DNA of 64,000 bases from Ricordea florida (Eukaryota > Cnidaria > Anthozoa > Corallimorpharia > Ricordeidae): NCBI GenBank assembly GCA_949710005.1, contig OX453273.1, positions 37,846,538-37,910,537 on the forward strand, written 5' to 3'. The position numbers and the translations under genes were made by a program. The number at the start of each line of letters is the position of its first letter. Position 1 is the stretch's first letter. Of this stretch, positions 18,894 through 30,500 are shown in pieces. The notes beneath the pieces were generated by a model that saw nothing but the letters and a program-made list of their open reading frames with translations, did not search any database and was not told the DNA's origin.

Positions 18894-20129
18894 CTAATAC
18901 ATGATTGATCTTAAGTTTGAATTCATGACCTCCATCAACGCATCAGCCACCACAAACATATAACAGGTCATCATACCAGATCCACTAAGATTTCTTTTCA
19001 TTTCTATTTTTACACCATCTTGTGCATTGTTTAAGGCCAGACCCCCTCCATGAATACCATTATCTGGGTGAGTTCTCAAATCGATCCACAGAGCAAACTT
19101 ATTAGTATAAAAATCCTTTTCCTTTACACCCTCTCTTCCGAAACGTTTCTTTACCGACCCCCAGAGGTCTGACGGCACCATTCCCTTAGAGTATAAACGA
19201 TTTGGTACACCATTAACATCGATATTGATTGAGGTGATACCTGGATTGAAAAAATTCTCAGAGTCTCGTGCTCCTCCACCGTATGGTAATGTAAACAAAC
19301 ATAATATCCCTGTAATTGACCTTCTAGGCAGATTAATATGCTGGTTTATAACACTGTCAGTAGGTCTGGATATGGTGAAAGTTTTGTGTAGAGTGACATT
19401 CTCGTAAAAGAATCCTTTACCAACCTGATAAGCTGCCTGTGCCTCACGAGCTAAGTATTCGCTTGATATGCAAGAATATTCCAACTCAAGGTTTGTGATT
19501 TTGTAAGTTGGAGGCTTGGTAGTGTCAGAATAAACAACAATATCGTGAACTGGAGCCAGTGTAATCTCAAAGATTAGTTGATGATCTAACGCCTTTGGAT
19601 AGAAAACCCCATGATCGTTGAGAATAGGATGATTTAGTGGGATATGATACTTGGTGTTGTGTATTACTGCAAGAGCTACTTCCTTTGCATCTGTGTCTAC
19701 CTTATCACCCGCATTTGTCCTAAGCTTCCTCATGTTTTCAGAAGAAATACCTTGTTTTAATCTATCCTCTCGTTCTTCATCTGTTAAGAATAAGTCATGG
19801 TAGGTTTGAAATAGATCGTATCTTTGGGTATCCTGTAGTGTTTCACCTCCAAAAAGAACCCTTAATCTGGATACAAGGTTACTACCCACATTATTCACGA
19901 GGGTGTTATCAGCATGACCATCAACAGTCAAGTTAAATACTAGAGATAAACTTCCAGGGACAATAACCAAATTCTCAGTAAGTTTTGGAATATTTATATA
20001 TAATGTTTCTCCAAAATTGGCTGATGATGGATTTAGTGTAATTCTATTCAATATTGATTCAGCTTTCAAACCGAGTGGCACTCTTGGAATCCTGTTTGGG
20101 TTAATTTTTTCAGATATACTTTGCGACAT
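18894..20129 (-). CDS. MCP: Major capsid protein (double jelly-roll type)
   Basis: 411 aa, beta-rich, in the length range and gene position of Polinton/adintovirus major capsid proteins: next to the ATPase and divergent from the integrase. Typical segments include the early RVPLGLKAESILNRITLNP, LFGGETLQDTQRYDLFQTYH, NHPILNDHGVFYPKALDHQL in the first half and the carboxy-terminal NNAQDGVKIEMKR...FVVADALMEVMNS. The jelly-roll assignment is from family knowledge and context, not from a structural comparison. It is intact; the Polinton 2 copy differs mainly by a small in-frame insertion. Confidence 0.88.
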   Translation of the reverse strand: MSQSISEKINPNRIPRVPLGLKAESILNRITLNPSSANFGETLYINIPKLTENLVIVPGSLSLVFNLTVDGHADNTLVNNVGSNLVSRLRVLFGGETLQDTQRYDLFQTYHDLFLTDEEREDRLKQGISSENMRKLRTNAGDKVDTDAKEVALAVIHNTKYHIPLNHPILNDHGVFYPKALDHQLIFEITLAPVHDIVVYSDTTKPPTYKITNLELEYSCISSEYLAREAQAAYQVGKGFFYENVTLHKTFTISRPTDSVINQHINLPRRSITGILCLFTLPYGGGARDSENFFNPGITSINIDVNGVPNRLYSKGMVPSDLWGSVKKRFGREGVKEKDFYTNKFALWIDLRTHPDNGIHGGGLALNNAQDGVKIEMKRNLSGSGMMTCYMFVVADALMEVMNSNLRSIMY

Positions 20130-20154
20130 ATTTTATTTTAAGGAAGGGTGGAGT

Positions 20155-20164
20155 AATCTTTAAA
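20155..20164. promoter_or_regulatory. Divergent TTTAAAGATT box between capsid and integrase genes
   Basis: On - the box is 25 bp upstream of the capsid ATG (20129). Its last base on + is the A of the integrase ATG, so the capsid promoter candidate overlaps the integrase start. The same arrangement occurs at 53291-53300. Confidence 0.6.
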
Positions 20165-21153
20165 TGAGTAACGAAAAAATATTATCAAAAATATATTATT
20201 CAACTTATGGATATTGGAAAGGTTATTCTGCAATTCCTAAATTAGCTGAGAAAGCAAAAGTTAGTGAAGATGAGGCTAAAAGATGGCTTGAGAAACAGGC
20301 TATTTGGCAAATCTATCTACCAGCTCCAAAATATATCCCTAGACCTCACTGGACTGTGGATAAACCTAATCAGATTCACCAAGCAGATTTATTATTTTTA
20401 CCACATGATAGAGTTGGAATAAAGACTTATCGATATGCATTGGTTGTGATTGATATAGCTAGTCGATACAAAGATGCAGAACCATTAACCTCAAAAGAAA
20501 GTCATGAGATATCCAAAGCTTTTGAAAAAATATATTACAGAAAGTTAAAATATCCTAAAACAATAATTGTTGATCCTGGAAGAGAATTTATGGGTGATGT
20601 TACAAAACTTATGAATATACATAATGTAAAAATCCAGAGAAGTGAAGCTGGAAACCATAGAGCTCAAGCATTTGTTGAAAGGGCAAATAGAACATTAAGT
20701 GAACGATTATTTAGTCATCAATATGCACAAGAAATGATTAGTGATGAAAGGTCTAGAGTATGGGTAAAACGATTACCAGATATTTTGAAAACTTTGAATA
20801 ATACACCAACGAGAATAACTGGTAAAGAACCAGATAAAGCTATAAAAATGAAAGAGGTTGATATTGAACCAAAAAAGTATAAGCGGGTTGTTGGACTTTA
20901 TGAGGTTAGGCTGCCAATTGAGGTTAGGGTTAGATACCTACTCTCTCCAGGTGAACTTGAGGGTGGTGAACGAAGAAGAGCTACTGATCCTATATGGAGT
21001 ATTCAGGTTTATGATATATCGCGTAGTATGGTTTCACCAAATCAACCAGTTTTGTATTATTTACTAGACGGACCAAGAGGTGGTTTTGTAAGGGAAGAAC
21101 TCCAGGTTGTACCTTATGATACTGAGTTACCACCTAATTCTATAATGAAATAA
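20164..21153 (+). CDS. INT: Retroviral-type integrase (rve family)
   Basis: 329 aa. The catalytic triad is Asp75 (HQADLLF), Asp137 (IIVDPGREF) and Glu172 (FVERANR), with 34 residues between the last two. The carboxy end (DPIWSIQVYDISRS...PVLYYLLDG...FVREELQVV) looks like the SH3/chromo-like DNA-binding tail of Polinton integrases. It would join the element ends to target DNA, giving short target duplications. Intact. It ends 2 bp before the polymerase stop on the other strand. Confidence 0.93.
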   Translation: MSNEKILSKIYYSTYGYWKGYSAIPKLAEKAKVSEDEAKRWLEKQAIWQIYLPAPKYIPRPHWTVDKPNQIHQADLLFLPHDRVGIKTYRYALVVIDIASRYKDAEPLTSKESHEISKAFEKIYYRKLKYPKTIIVDPGREFMGDVTKLMNIHNVKIQRSEAGNHRAQAFVERANRTLSERLFSHQYAQEMISDERSRVWVKRLPDILKTLNNTPTRITGKEPDKAIKMKEVDIEPKKYKRVVGLYEVRLPIEVRVRYLLSPGELEGGERRRATDPIWSIQVYDISRSMVSPNQPVLYYLLDGPRGGFVREELQVVPYDTELPPNSIMK

Positions 21154-21154
21154 T

Positions 21155-22121
21155 CTAATACAAAGGGTATGTGTGAATTCCATCTTCTGCAACAATACGT
21201 TTATCATAGTATGCGTTCAACCCCTTTTTAATTTGGTTATATGTCACAATTTGATTGTTGTTAACTCTAAAGCCAGTATTTTGTGCCATATCCATTGACC
21301 CGTTCAAAGCTTCATAGTATCGATTCCATGTCATATCGTTTTGTTTTTGTATGGTTCCTTTGCAACTAAACTTTGTTTTTCCATTCTCATCTTCTGCGTA
21401 ATAACATTTTGATGAAAGTGCAATCATTCTTGTTCCTTCAAACTCTTTCTTGAACAGCCCTGGAGTCTTGTCGTGGTATTTTGAGGTTGAAAGGAATTTT
21501 TCTTTTCCCCCATTAAAGTATTCTTTTTGCATTTCGGGTTTTATAATATTATCCAAGTTTTCATCCGACAGTACCATGTAAAAACTATCAGTATCCATTT
21601 GGATCAGTTCAAAATCCTTTCTATCTACATATTTATCAAGAAAATCATAGTAAAATTCCAACATGCGAAGTTTAGCCAATTGATATACCGCAATACCACA
21701 TTGATAAGGTCGATCTATGTTTACCTGACGTTTTCGTTCCACTATTTCATATGTTTCATTTATTAGTGTCACATCTTCATTGAAAGGACTGCGTAAGGTT
21801 TTATCAACCTCTTTTTCGTCTTGAGTATATCTTGTTTTCATGTGTCTTTCTATATCTTCTATCATTTTTCCATAGGCTGAATTTCCTTTTAGTTTGTATG
21901 TATCACCCATTTCTTTGCAACCTTTATACTTTGAATTCAGTTTTTCAACCAACACATTAAGTTCTTTGTTTTCTTCAATAAATGGTACTACATCAGGGAA
22001 TTGTTTTAATTCATTAATAATAGTGTCGACATCATCTTTCTTGTTTTCATTAACAGCTTTACTTAACTTTTCTGTTATAACCTCTATATCCCCATCTCTT
22101 CGTGCTTTACTAACTTCTTCC
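21155..22121 (-). pseudogene. PolB: DNA polymerase B of Polinton 1, C-terminal fragment
   Basis: Carries polymerase motif B (KLKGNSAYGK, near 21860-21890) and motif C (MDTDSFY, near 21585-21600), with a YHDKTPGLFKKEFEG thumb segment. The fragment continues the amino-terminal part at 27558-31090 after a 5436-bp transposon; both halves remain in the same frame because that length is a multiple of three. Between motifs A and B there is a long Lys/Glu/Asp-rich spacer. Each half alone is inactive. Confidence 0.9.
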
Positions 22122-22142
22122 ATGGCCAGAAATCCGTGACAG
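22121..22142 (+). repeat. Left terminal inverted repeat of the 5.4-kb transposon
   Basis: 22 bp starting CATGGCCAGAAATCCGTGAC, perfectly inverted at 27537-27558. Confidence 0.85.
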
Positions 22143-22233
22143 TCAGCAGCATGCATCGAGGACTCGCAAAGACCAGAAACATCGTAGTGATCATGCGCAA
22201 AGGCATCAGATTTCCCAACTTTCTCTTAGTAAA

Positions 22234-23421
22234 ATGGCGGACGGTGTGCGAGCGTCGAGTAAAAGAACTCGTGGTTTGTATGTGCAGATGCACAATGCTT
22301 CATCTTCAGATCTTGTTTGGGGAGGAAAAAACAACAAAAGGCGAACAAAAAAATCTAATTTTTTTCCCGTCGAACGGGTCGTATCAAAGAGGACCGCAGG
22401 CGGCACGGTGAGTGTTTCAGGTTTAAATTTCTTTGGTTGTCACTTGTTTCTCCCTTGATTTAGCTCTTTGAACTGAAGCATATCCTTTGCAATTTTCAGA
22501 CTCAGTATTTGATAAAGTGGTCTGGGTACAGTGCATTTTATAATAGCTGGGAGGACGAGGAATACCTCACTGTTGATCTTATCAGGTGAGCTTACTTTTT
22601 CCTCTTAAGTGGTGATGTATAGTTTAATTGCAGCTAGCAGAACTTTTCATTGTCAGATGATTGGAAAACGTATTTTGTAGTTACTTCAACCTTTTACTGA
22701 AGGATATGTTAAAGTTGTTATTACTAGAGTGATGGATTGAAGCTTCCTTGGTATTTTCTTGAATTCAGTCGAATGTGTTTATCTTCAATTTCTTTGAAAA
22801 GTACTTGTATTATACATGTATATTATTAGAGTTTTTCTCTTCTTTATCTTGTAACATTCTACATTTGCTTTAATGTTTTGATTTAAATTGTGTAACAATG
22901 TACTAAATGATATTTTGTGGATTGTAGTTTAGCTTAAAACATTTCCTGTCCAGAGTGCAAAATTTTGTTACTAATTATATTTTATACTTTCCTTCAATTG
23001 CAGAAATTATGACAAGCCCCCAGTTCCGAGGGAAAGGGTGATCAAAGCAGTTGACACCTTGCGGGTATCAGTACTCGCAAAACTTAAAAGCAAATCCCGA
23101 AGCAATGTGGTTATTGATTTTGAGCATGATTGCTTCAGAATGCTTTTCCATGGGAAGGGGAGGGAGGCTAGACAGAAGGGCTACATCCTGCTTGAAAAAA
23201 GCGACTTTGAAAGGTGTCAGCTTGTGGAAAACTGGGATGTAGCTTGTGACAGTAATGGGGATGGGGTGAGGGTTAAGTACCCTTTCAAGGTTCATTTATT
23301 TTTAGCTAAGTCTCCCAAAACATTTACCATAGTCCAAGGAGAGCTTCAAGAAGATCAGCGAATGCTAATTGAGAAGCTTTCCCTGGACTTTGGTCGGCAG
23401 CCTTTTACCCTCAGGCCTTAG
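22234..23421 (+). CDS. Chromodomain protein of the transposon (three exons)
   Basis: Exons 22234-22407, 22500-22585 and 23004-23421 join in phase with GT-AG borders (gtgagt/ttcag, gtgagc/tgcag) to give 225 aa. Residues about 43-90 are a chromodomain: FFPVERVVSKR, then YLIKWSGY, then NSWEDEEYL, with the aromatic residues that cage methyl-lysine. Chromodomains in transposons and retroelements can direct integration to marked chromatin. The carboxy 130 residues are unknown. A short carboxy-terminal domain accompanies it, not a transposase core, so the partner gene on - probably supplies catalysis. Confidence 0.75.
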
Positions 23422-24202
23422 ATTAATGTATTTTGAATTTAATCTTTTTACTCCCACTGACAAACCTTTATTTTTTGTACATAGAAAGAAGTTTTTCAGC
23501 AGCAATAACTTATTTGCTTTAGTGCTATTTCACAATCAACTTTTACCTCATGTTATGTACTTCATACCATGAGGTATAGTGATGGATGGATTTGTCACTC
23601 CATTCCCGTTAGACAATTAATTTTGCATTAAATCTGCATTAAATGTGAATTAAACAGGTTCTCCCCTGTCTCCCCTACTAGGTTTGGTTTTGTCCACAAA
23701 GTCATGCTATTGTTTTATGTTCACATATGTGGGGGGAGGGGGTGAGACAAAGCGGCAAAACATGTTTACAAAATGGCGTCAGTTGTGTCGAGCCCGACGT
23801 AAAGATTGTCAAGGCGGGTTTTCGTTCCTTTCACTCCATCTTTGATCAAAATACACTAACAGGAAATGTGTTCAAGAATGCTCGAGGGGAAAGAAATGGG
23901 TTTTAAAGTCTTAAACGTGACGATGTCTCCAATTTGGACGACGAGTAATTGATCAGTCGTAGCAAGAGTGCACAAAACAAATTCGGAATGAACGCTTTAT
24001 TGTCTGGGGAAAGGACAGCACTTCATGAAATAATTACCACAGACCATGAGGTAGCTCAAAGGTGCCTTTGATTTTTTAACTGTTGTTAAGGGTTGATTTT
24101 GGTTACTTTTGGGAGTGAAAGGCTTAGAGTAATGGATGATAACTTTTAATTATGTATAGTCTAGTTTTCAAATTGTTTCCTTTTTTGGGATTAAATATTT
24201 TC
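23422..24202. other. Transposon interior between two convergent genes
   Basis: No coding sequence is supported here. A GGGGGGAGGGGG-like G-rich stretch lies near 23732. Both genes end into this stretch, so it should contain their poly(A) signals; I see AATAAA-like words only loosely placed. Confidence 0.4.
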
Positions 24203-26866
24203 TTATTTACAAATTTCCTGCAGTTGTTTGATAAGTTCAATTTTGTTTTTGTTGCTAAATCCTTTGGCATTTCTCTTTTTTAATTCCTCTTTCAATTGCT
24301 TCACTGTCATATGAGAAAAGTCATTGTCAGTGCTGGTGGACATAGAAGGGGGGTGTTCATTTTGAGCTTCACTTGATTGCTGGCGTGGATCTTGACTGAA
24401 GTGTTCCCTTGCTTTCTTTCGGTTTCCTTTAATTTCAACATCCCAGTAGCTTTCCTTGCGCTTTGTATAACTGCGTACTTCCCTTTCATGTTCTTTAAGC
24501 TCCCACTGACGTTGCTCTTGTCGCAGAACATCCCCAGCTGAATCCCACTTGTTGGACTTCCGCAGAATTATTGCACGAGCTACATCATTGTTCTTTTCAA
24601 CCCCTTGCCCTGTAAATATTTTGACTGACTTGTGGAGCTCAAAGAACTTGGGAATGTGTGCAACCATGATGTGCATGTATGGGGTAACTCTGGCTTTCTC
24701 ATACCCTTCTCTTTTGCCATTTAGACTTACAAAAAGAGAAATCCACTCTTTTGCCTTCATGAAAAATTCTGTGGGTTGTTTCTTAGGGTTCCAGCCATTG
24801 ACAACTTTGTAAATTTCAGCAAACTCTGTCCAGACTTCAACCACAGTTGATGCAGTTTCTGGGCGGAGAATGCTGTGTAACTTGCTGGGGAGGTCAGCCA
24901 AAAGGATCTTCTTGTCTTTTCCCAAGAGGCTTGTCCAGTCATGTTTGCCACTAGCTTTCCCATCAGCATTTCGTTGTTCCCACACGTCAAATGAAACACC
25001 ACAAGATCTGATTGCCCCAATCAGGCTTTTTAGATGTAACCCTGTTACTGCCCCCTTTTTACTGTCCAAGTCATCATCTTTATCCCAGTCTAGGCACTCA
25101 TGTACTATATTTTCAAGCAAGATATCTGTGACACGCAGCATTAAGTGAAGCTCATCTACCACTATATGATCAAGTGGGATATTCAACAAAGGTTGTTTGT
25201 CACAACAGTAGTTTTCTTTGGATTTTTGTGACATTTCCCAAATCTCTTCCAGTGTCCTTCCCAAGGGTGGAGTGTTGTAACTGTTGTAGTCATTATTGAT
25301 TTTCCAGCGATCAGTCTTGTGTATTTTACACCAGGCACAAGCATAGTTGGATGTTGCCCCCTTGAGTCCAAGCATGAGCAAGATAAATTTGTAATCACCA
25401 CCAAGATAGAGTTCAGTTTTAACCTCCTGGCCATCCACAGTAATTTTGCCTGTGGCAATTAAGTCATTTACTTCCCTGAATAAACTCTGAAATGACTCCT
25501 TTATTGTGTGATAACTCTCAGATCCATTGACTATACCAAGAGTTCTATTTCCTTTAGCTGACATAACTGACTCCTCTGTTTGCAAAATAGAAAATGAAAG
25601 TAAAATAAAATTTGAATTTCGGGTCATTCTTGCACCGTCACCATTGATTTTGATTTTGATTTTATCAGTGATAGGGTCAAAGTCACTGTTTTGCTTGAGA
25701 AAAGCAGAGATATGCTCTTTGAACACAGTTTCAACTGAACTTACTTTGGCCCCTTCAAACTTGGCATGTAATGGATCAATTTGGCACATTTTGTTTAGCT
25801 CATCACGGCATTGCTTGACCAAATAGGAGCGTGGAAGACCATCTGTAATCATAGAAATTTCATGATAGAATGCATCTCCCACACAAAATTTGTCCAACAG
25901 GAAGAGGATTTTTTCCACACACTCTTTTTCTTCTTCAGGCAAGGAGCTGTACTTTCTTTCCCATTCCTCTTGACTGGCTGAATACTGGCAGTTTGCTTGA
26001 CTTGTGATATGGTGAACCACATTAGAGTCTGATTCTTTTACAGTTAAACTTAGTAGTTCAACACCAAAGGAAGAGCAGAACCAAAGAGCAGCTTCAGCTC
26101 GTGAAAGAAAAGTTTTCAAGGTCCTGAACTTATTTTTCACAGTTGAAAGAGGTTTTCCCTGATATGAACTAATTCCTACTGATTTTTCCAATGATCCAAT
26201 GTAATCTTCAAGTTCTTTGTTTGTTTTCTGCAAAACTTGTGTTTTATTTTCCCTTTGTTTCACTGCCAGCACCATTTCCTCATAGATTCTTTCCTTCTCT
26301 ACTTCTAAATTCTTATAGTTTGATTTCCATTCCTGTAGTTCATTTTCTATGTTTCTAATTTCTTGGTAGAGTTCCTGAACAGATTTTGCTTGACCCTCCA
26401 TAACATGAAACTTTCGGACTCGATTATCAAGCTCTTTTCTTGCCCTGCCTTTAGTTTTTTTGTAATCTAATGAAATTTTATAGGCAATATTTAACAAAGC
26501 TGCATCAATTTCACTTCGTACATTTTCATCGTCGCTAAAGGCAAAGCATTGCCCGAATGTGCACTTTTCCACCAAATCTATGTAGCTGAACCTTTTCACC
26601 CCGAGTGGGTTTTCAGCTGCGCTTGTAGAAGGAGAATTTGCCTCTCTCTCTTCACTTCCGATTGAGGAATCTTCACCGGAAGTGCTAGTCGAAAGCACGT
26701 TTTGTTCTTGAACAACTTTATGCCATTCTCTCAAAAGGGGATAGGGAATTTCTAAAGTAAAAAGCACTCTTTTCACTCTTTCCCTCGCTTCATATCTTAA
26801 TTCCGGTTGAGTGAATCTGATTGCATCCTTGAAACGCGAGCAACATTGACTAAATTCGACGCTCAT
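24203..26866 (-). CDS. Transposase-like protein with C-terminal SAP domain (887 aa)
   Basis: Single open frame without introns. Residues about 150-235 are coiled coil. The region 405-560 has acidic residues in strand contexts typical of an RNase H-like DDE fold: KIKINGDGARM (about 410) and LYLGGDYKFILLMLGL (about 490), followed by a Cys pair YACAWCKIHK. A helical segment LDHIVVDELHLMLRVTDILL follows. The last 35 residues are a SAP-like unit (MTVKQLKEELKKRNAKGFSNKNKIELIKQL). The position inside inverted repeats with a chromodomain gene makes a transposase likely. The triad is a proposal, and a host-derived relative cannot be excluded. Confidence 0.7.
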   Translation of the reverse strand: MSVEFSQCCSRFKDAIRFTQPELRYEARERVKRVLFTLEIPYPLLREWHKVVQEQNVLSTSTSGEDSSIGSEEREANSPSTSAAENPLGVKRFSYIDLVEKCTFGQCFAFSDDENVRSEIDAALLNIAYKISLDYKKTKGRARKELDNRVRKFHVMEGQAKSVQELYQEIRNIENELQEWKSNYKNLEVEKERIYEEMVLAVKQRENKTQVLQKTNKELEDYIGSLEKSVGISSYQGKPLSTVKNKFRTLKTFLSRAEAALWFCSSFGVELLSLTVKESDSNVVHHITSQANCQYSASQEEWERKYSSLPEEEKECVEKILFLLDKFCVGDAFYHEISMITDGLPRSYLVKQCRDELNKMCQIDPLHAKFEGAKVSSVETVFKEHISAFLKQNSDFDPITDKIKIKINGDGARMTRNSNFILLSFSILQTEESVMSAKGNRTLGIVNGSESYHTIKESFQSLFREVNDLIATGKITVDGQEVKTELYLGGDYKFILLMLGLKGATSNYACAWCKIHKTDRWKINNDYNSYNTPPLGRTLEEIWEMSQKSKENYCCDKQPLLNIPLDHIVVDELHLMLRVTDILLENIVHECLDWDKDDDLDSKKGAVTGLHLKSLIGAIRSCGVSFDVWEQRNADGKASGKHDWTSLLGKDKKILLADLPSKLHSILRPETASTVVEVWTEFAEIYKVVNGWNPKKQPTEFFMKAKEWISLFVSLNGKREGYEKARVTPYMHIMVAHIPKFFELHKSVKIFTGQGVEKNNDVARAIILRKSNKWDSAGDVLRQEQRQWELKEHEREVRSYTKRKESYWDVEIKGNRKKAREHFSQDPRQQSSEAQNEHPPSMSTSTDNDFSHMTVKQLKEELKKRNAKGFSNKNKIELIKQLQEICK

Positions 26867-27536
26867 TTTACTTGTAAATTTTCGGCGATGTTATGTTTCA
26901 GTTGCATAATTTATGAAGGCAAGGTTACCAAGTTAGAGTGAAGCAGTTTGGGATTCAAGATGGAGAATAGAATTGGGTAGAGACAACGGTTTACGACGGG
27001 CTAAAAACATGGTATTTTTCTGTACCTTTCTCGGACTTTAAAAATGGCGTCGCTTTGAGGATTCTTCAGTAGTATTTGGACTGTTTTTCGACCAAGTTCG
27101 GAACCGATTTAGGGGCTTTAATGGTACCTAATTTTGGATGGTAAATGAAGTTTAACATGTAAACAAAACAGTACGATCTGGAAGAACATTCATGCAAACC
27201 TGCCAAGTGGCCTAATTTTGGGAATTTTATGCTCACTTTGGACTGTTATTAAGAAAATGTATGGCGGAGTGCAAGGATTTATGCGTCCAACAGAAATCGC
27301 TTCGGGAACTACTTAAACACACGTAAAAGGACGTACAGCATGCAGCGAAAGGTTGTACAAATAGTCCACTTTATTTTGCGATCTGGAAGAAACTGTCACC
27401 TTCGGCGGTTGTATCGTAGGAGCAATTATTAAAAGAAGGTTAGTTGAAATTGCACTGTTTTCCTTGTAATGGTTTTTGCGACGCGTTTGTAACCTATGAC
27501 CCCGTTCGTTATCGATGCGCGTGCGTGGCGGCCATG
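26867..27536. other. Transposon right-end noncoding region
   Basis: Probably the promoter and subterminal region for the 887-aa gene. No gene is supported. The short frames here are chance. Confidence 0.45.
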
Positions 27537-27558
27537 CTGTCACGGATTTCTGGCCATG
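27537..27558 (-). repeat. Right terminal inverted repeat of the 5.4-kb transposon
   Basis: Inverse of 22121-22142. Further inward the two ends share only scattered words (GCATCGA), so the conserved terminus is short. Confidence 0.85.
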
Positions 27559-30500
27559 CTGGAAACCATTTAAAAGGTCTTCCTGATTCATATTTCAAAA
27601 TCTTATGTATAGCTGTCACCTCCAAACCATGATTAAGATACCATTTCAATAGAGGTGTATATAACAAGATATTCTTTGCCTTAGTCACCCCAAGCAATTT
27701 TTTAGAGTCTTTTAGAGTTTTTCTGCCTGTAGCTTTTTTATATTCTTTCATATGTTCAGGTACTTGATCTTCTGGAACACTGTCTACAACAAATAGCGGT
27801 GAGAACTCTTCAAATTTTTCTTTGAGATTTTCAGGGACATTGATATCAACTTGACAAAATCCAAAAAGGTTGTTGGCGAGAATATCGTCACAAATCTTCT
27901 TAACATATTCAGGATCTGTTGGATTTTCAACCTCAATATATTCTTCTTTACCGCATGGCATTTCTTGACCTAACGCGAAAAGATATAACCCGTTTGCATC
28001 ATAACCAACGATACGCACACAATTTTTTGGAAATTTATATTTATGGGGGCGAATCTTTGTTTTACCCCTCTCTGCATAGCGGATAAACACAATACTAGGA
28101 CCTCCAACCATACCAGTTTTCAAGAGTATATAAATCTTGTTTTTTGGGCATGTGGTACATTCTTTCTTTATCTTGTGGCATTTTTCACAAAACTTTTTAT
28201 ATAACTTTTTTCTACAAATACCCTCACATTTATGAAAGCAAGGTTTACCTGGAGCAAATAATTCAGGATCCCCCCTTTTTCTCATTTTTTGGTATTTATT
28301 TAGAACATACTTCATTGAGACACTCGCGATAGATACAGCATCTTTTAATATATCGATTTTATCTGGATAATATAGCGCTCGTGTTTTTTCTAAAGCTTCT
28401 TTGAAAGGAATAACATCAGCTAGGTTATACTCTCTCAACCAATCCTTCATGGTAACACAACCCCTCTTTTGAAATTCAATCTTAAATTCTTCATATTCTT
28501 GAGGAGATATTGTTATTTTATTATGTAAGCTTGAGTAAAATTTTTCATATTTCACAGGACCTATGTGAGAAAGCTTATAATAACTATCCAACCATTCGTA
28601 AGGAAATACAAGTTTTTTGGTTTCACAGTTATTCGCTTTACACCACTTATCAAAAGAAAGTCCAGGGGCTAAGTAGGACATTACATCTAAGAATTTGAAA
28701 TGGGGGGTTGTTAAAAACATATAGTTATTCTCTTTCTTTGCAACAAACATATCTTTGGTTTGGTTGGTCATGTGTTTTACAAAATGTATTTTAATCATAT
28801 TGATATCATACTTTCCACTATTGAATCCTAAAACAGGAACTTGATTGCACCATTTTTTATAGTCTTCTAAAACTTTCTTTGGGATAGAATCTTGATCGGG
28901 TAATGGGTGTTCTTTTTTAACTTTTTCTACAATCATTTTCCTTCGTTTTTCTAAATTTGTAACAAAGTCTTTTATAAGTTCATCAGGGTTTGAATTTACA
29001 AGAAAGGTAGGTTCGTTTGTTAAACTGTCGGTTATGGCAACACTAACTGGAATATGTTTATGTGTGAAAGTTAAATCATCAGTTATATGTTGATAATCTT
29101 TTTGTAGTTCTGCTTCAAAATCGTAAATAATATAATGTTCGTATGGTATAAATTTCTTTTCAAACCACATATCACTTAATTTAGGTTTTTCGTGCTCCCA
29201 AACTGATACAACATTATACCCCAAATCTTTAATCATCTTTTCCCTTTTTATAGTTTCATTGTATCTAATTTTATCTTCACTTGTACAAGGGCAGCCGTGC
29301 CATTTACACCCATAGAATTCATAAACTGTATTAGTCTCCGGCTCGTATCCATCAACCAAAATCTCTTGTTTACCAATCTTCACAAACCGCTCACCCCCAT
29401 GACCACATAGAGCATGATGGATATGTTTACCTTTAATCTCAGACTGCGCTTCTATCCATCGACACCCTGTATAACTAAATTGGGTATTACCACCATAAAA
29501 CACTTTTTCAGAGCTGTTCATGATGTGTTTAAACTTTTCACCATTACATATTAATTCTGTTTTTCCTCCTGTACAGCTTTTTTCTGTAAAGTGTCTATTG
29601 TAATTGTCGTGTCTGGTAAATCTTTGGTGGCATCCAGAACATTCCCAGAGTTTAGTTAGCATCTCCTTATCTTTGATGTAAAAACAGTGACCTTCATAAA
29701 GTCCGATATCTACAAATGGTAAATTCTTTTTGATTTGTCCTTTACCATAAACTAACACCCAAACATTTTGATTTTCCTTTTTTGGCTCGTACACTCGTAT
29801 GTTAATAGAAAACATCTTAGCAATACCCTCTAAATCAACAAGTTTCGTCGCCCTAACGTCTGAAGGTTTCAATTTTTGGTTACCATAAAAATCTCGGGCC
29901 ATTTTCAGTGCTTTTCTGGTAGTATCCTCAGCAGGTCTATTTTTATCATCACGATAGTTCCTGTCAACAGCTAGACACCTAAAGACACATAGATTGTCGT
30001 TCTCATTATCGAGGGCGTGAATACATTTCTTGTTACGTAACCAATCTGGTAATGGTCCACACCCCATTAAAGGCTCGTTGCTGTGAATAACTTTTACTGT
30101 TACATTAATAAACTCAACTTTACCTTGGAATACACCTTCGGTTTTATTAATCTCTGTTGGGGGTAAGTATGCTTTACCCCATGCGCCAAGATCATCCAAA
30201 TCTAACCTTTTGGCTTCACACCTTTCTATATAATTTTTTATTGTGGATAAACTTGTAAAAGTCCCCTCTCCTCTAAATGTGTGGTTGTGTTGGCGTATTT
30301 CTCCACCCCCTCTATAAACCAAAGCGCTGAAACCAAAAACAATTCTTGAACGCATTTCTATGTGTGGTTCCAGTTCATTAAAAATCCTTTCTGATAAGTT
30401 GTTATTTAGATCTTCCCTAACTTCAATAGTATTTACATCTGTTTCAGCCACATTTTGAAGATTATTTCTGATTATAGGTGGTCTTATTGGGAGCATTCTA

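Larger units (their letters stand above)
22122..27557. mobile_element. Two-gene DNA transposon inserted in Polinton 1 PolB
   Basis: Bounded by 20-22-bp inverted repeats (ATGGCCAGAAATCCGTGAC...). It holds a chromodomain gene on + and an 887-aa transposase-like gene on -, facing each other. No direct target duplication of 2-10 bp is seen beside the repeats, and the length (5436 bp) keeps the polymerase frame on both sides. The superfamily is not assigned; lack of a duplication would be unusual for most cut-and-paste elements. Confidence 0.82.

Noticed and set aside
22121..27558. A 2-6-bp target duplication for the 5.4-kb transposon
   Set aside because: Flanks were compared at each plausible end position and no direct repeat matched; the outer CAT/ATG match belongs to the inverted repeat.
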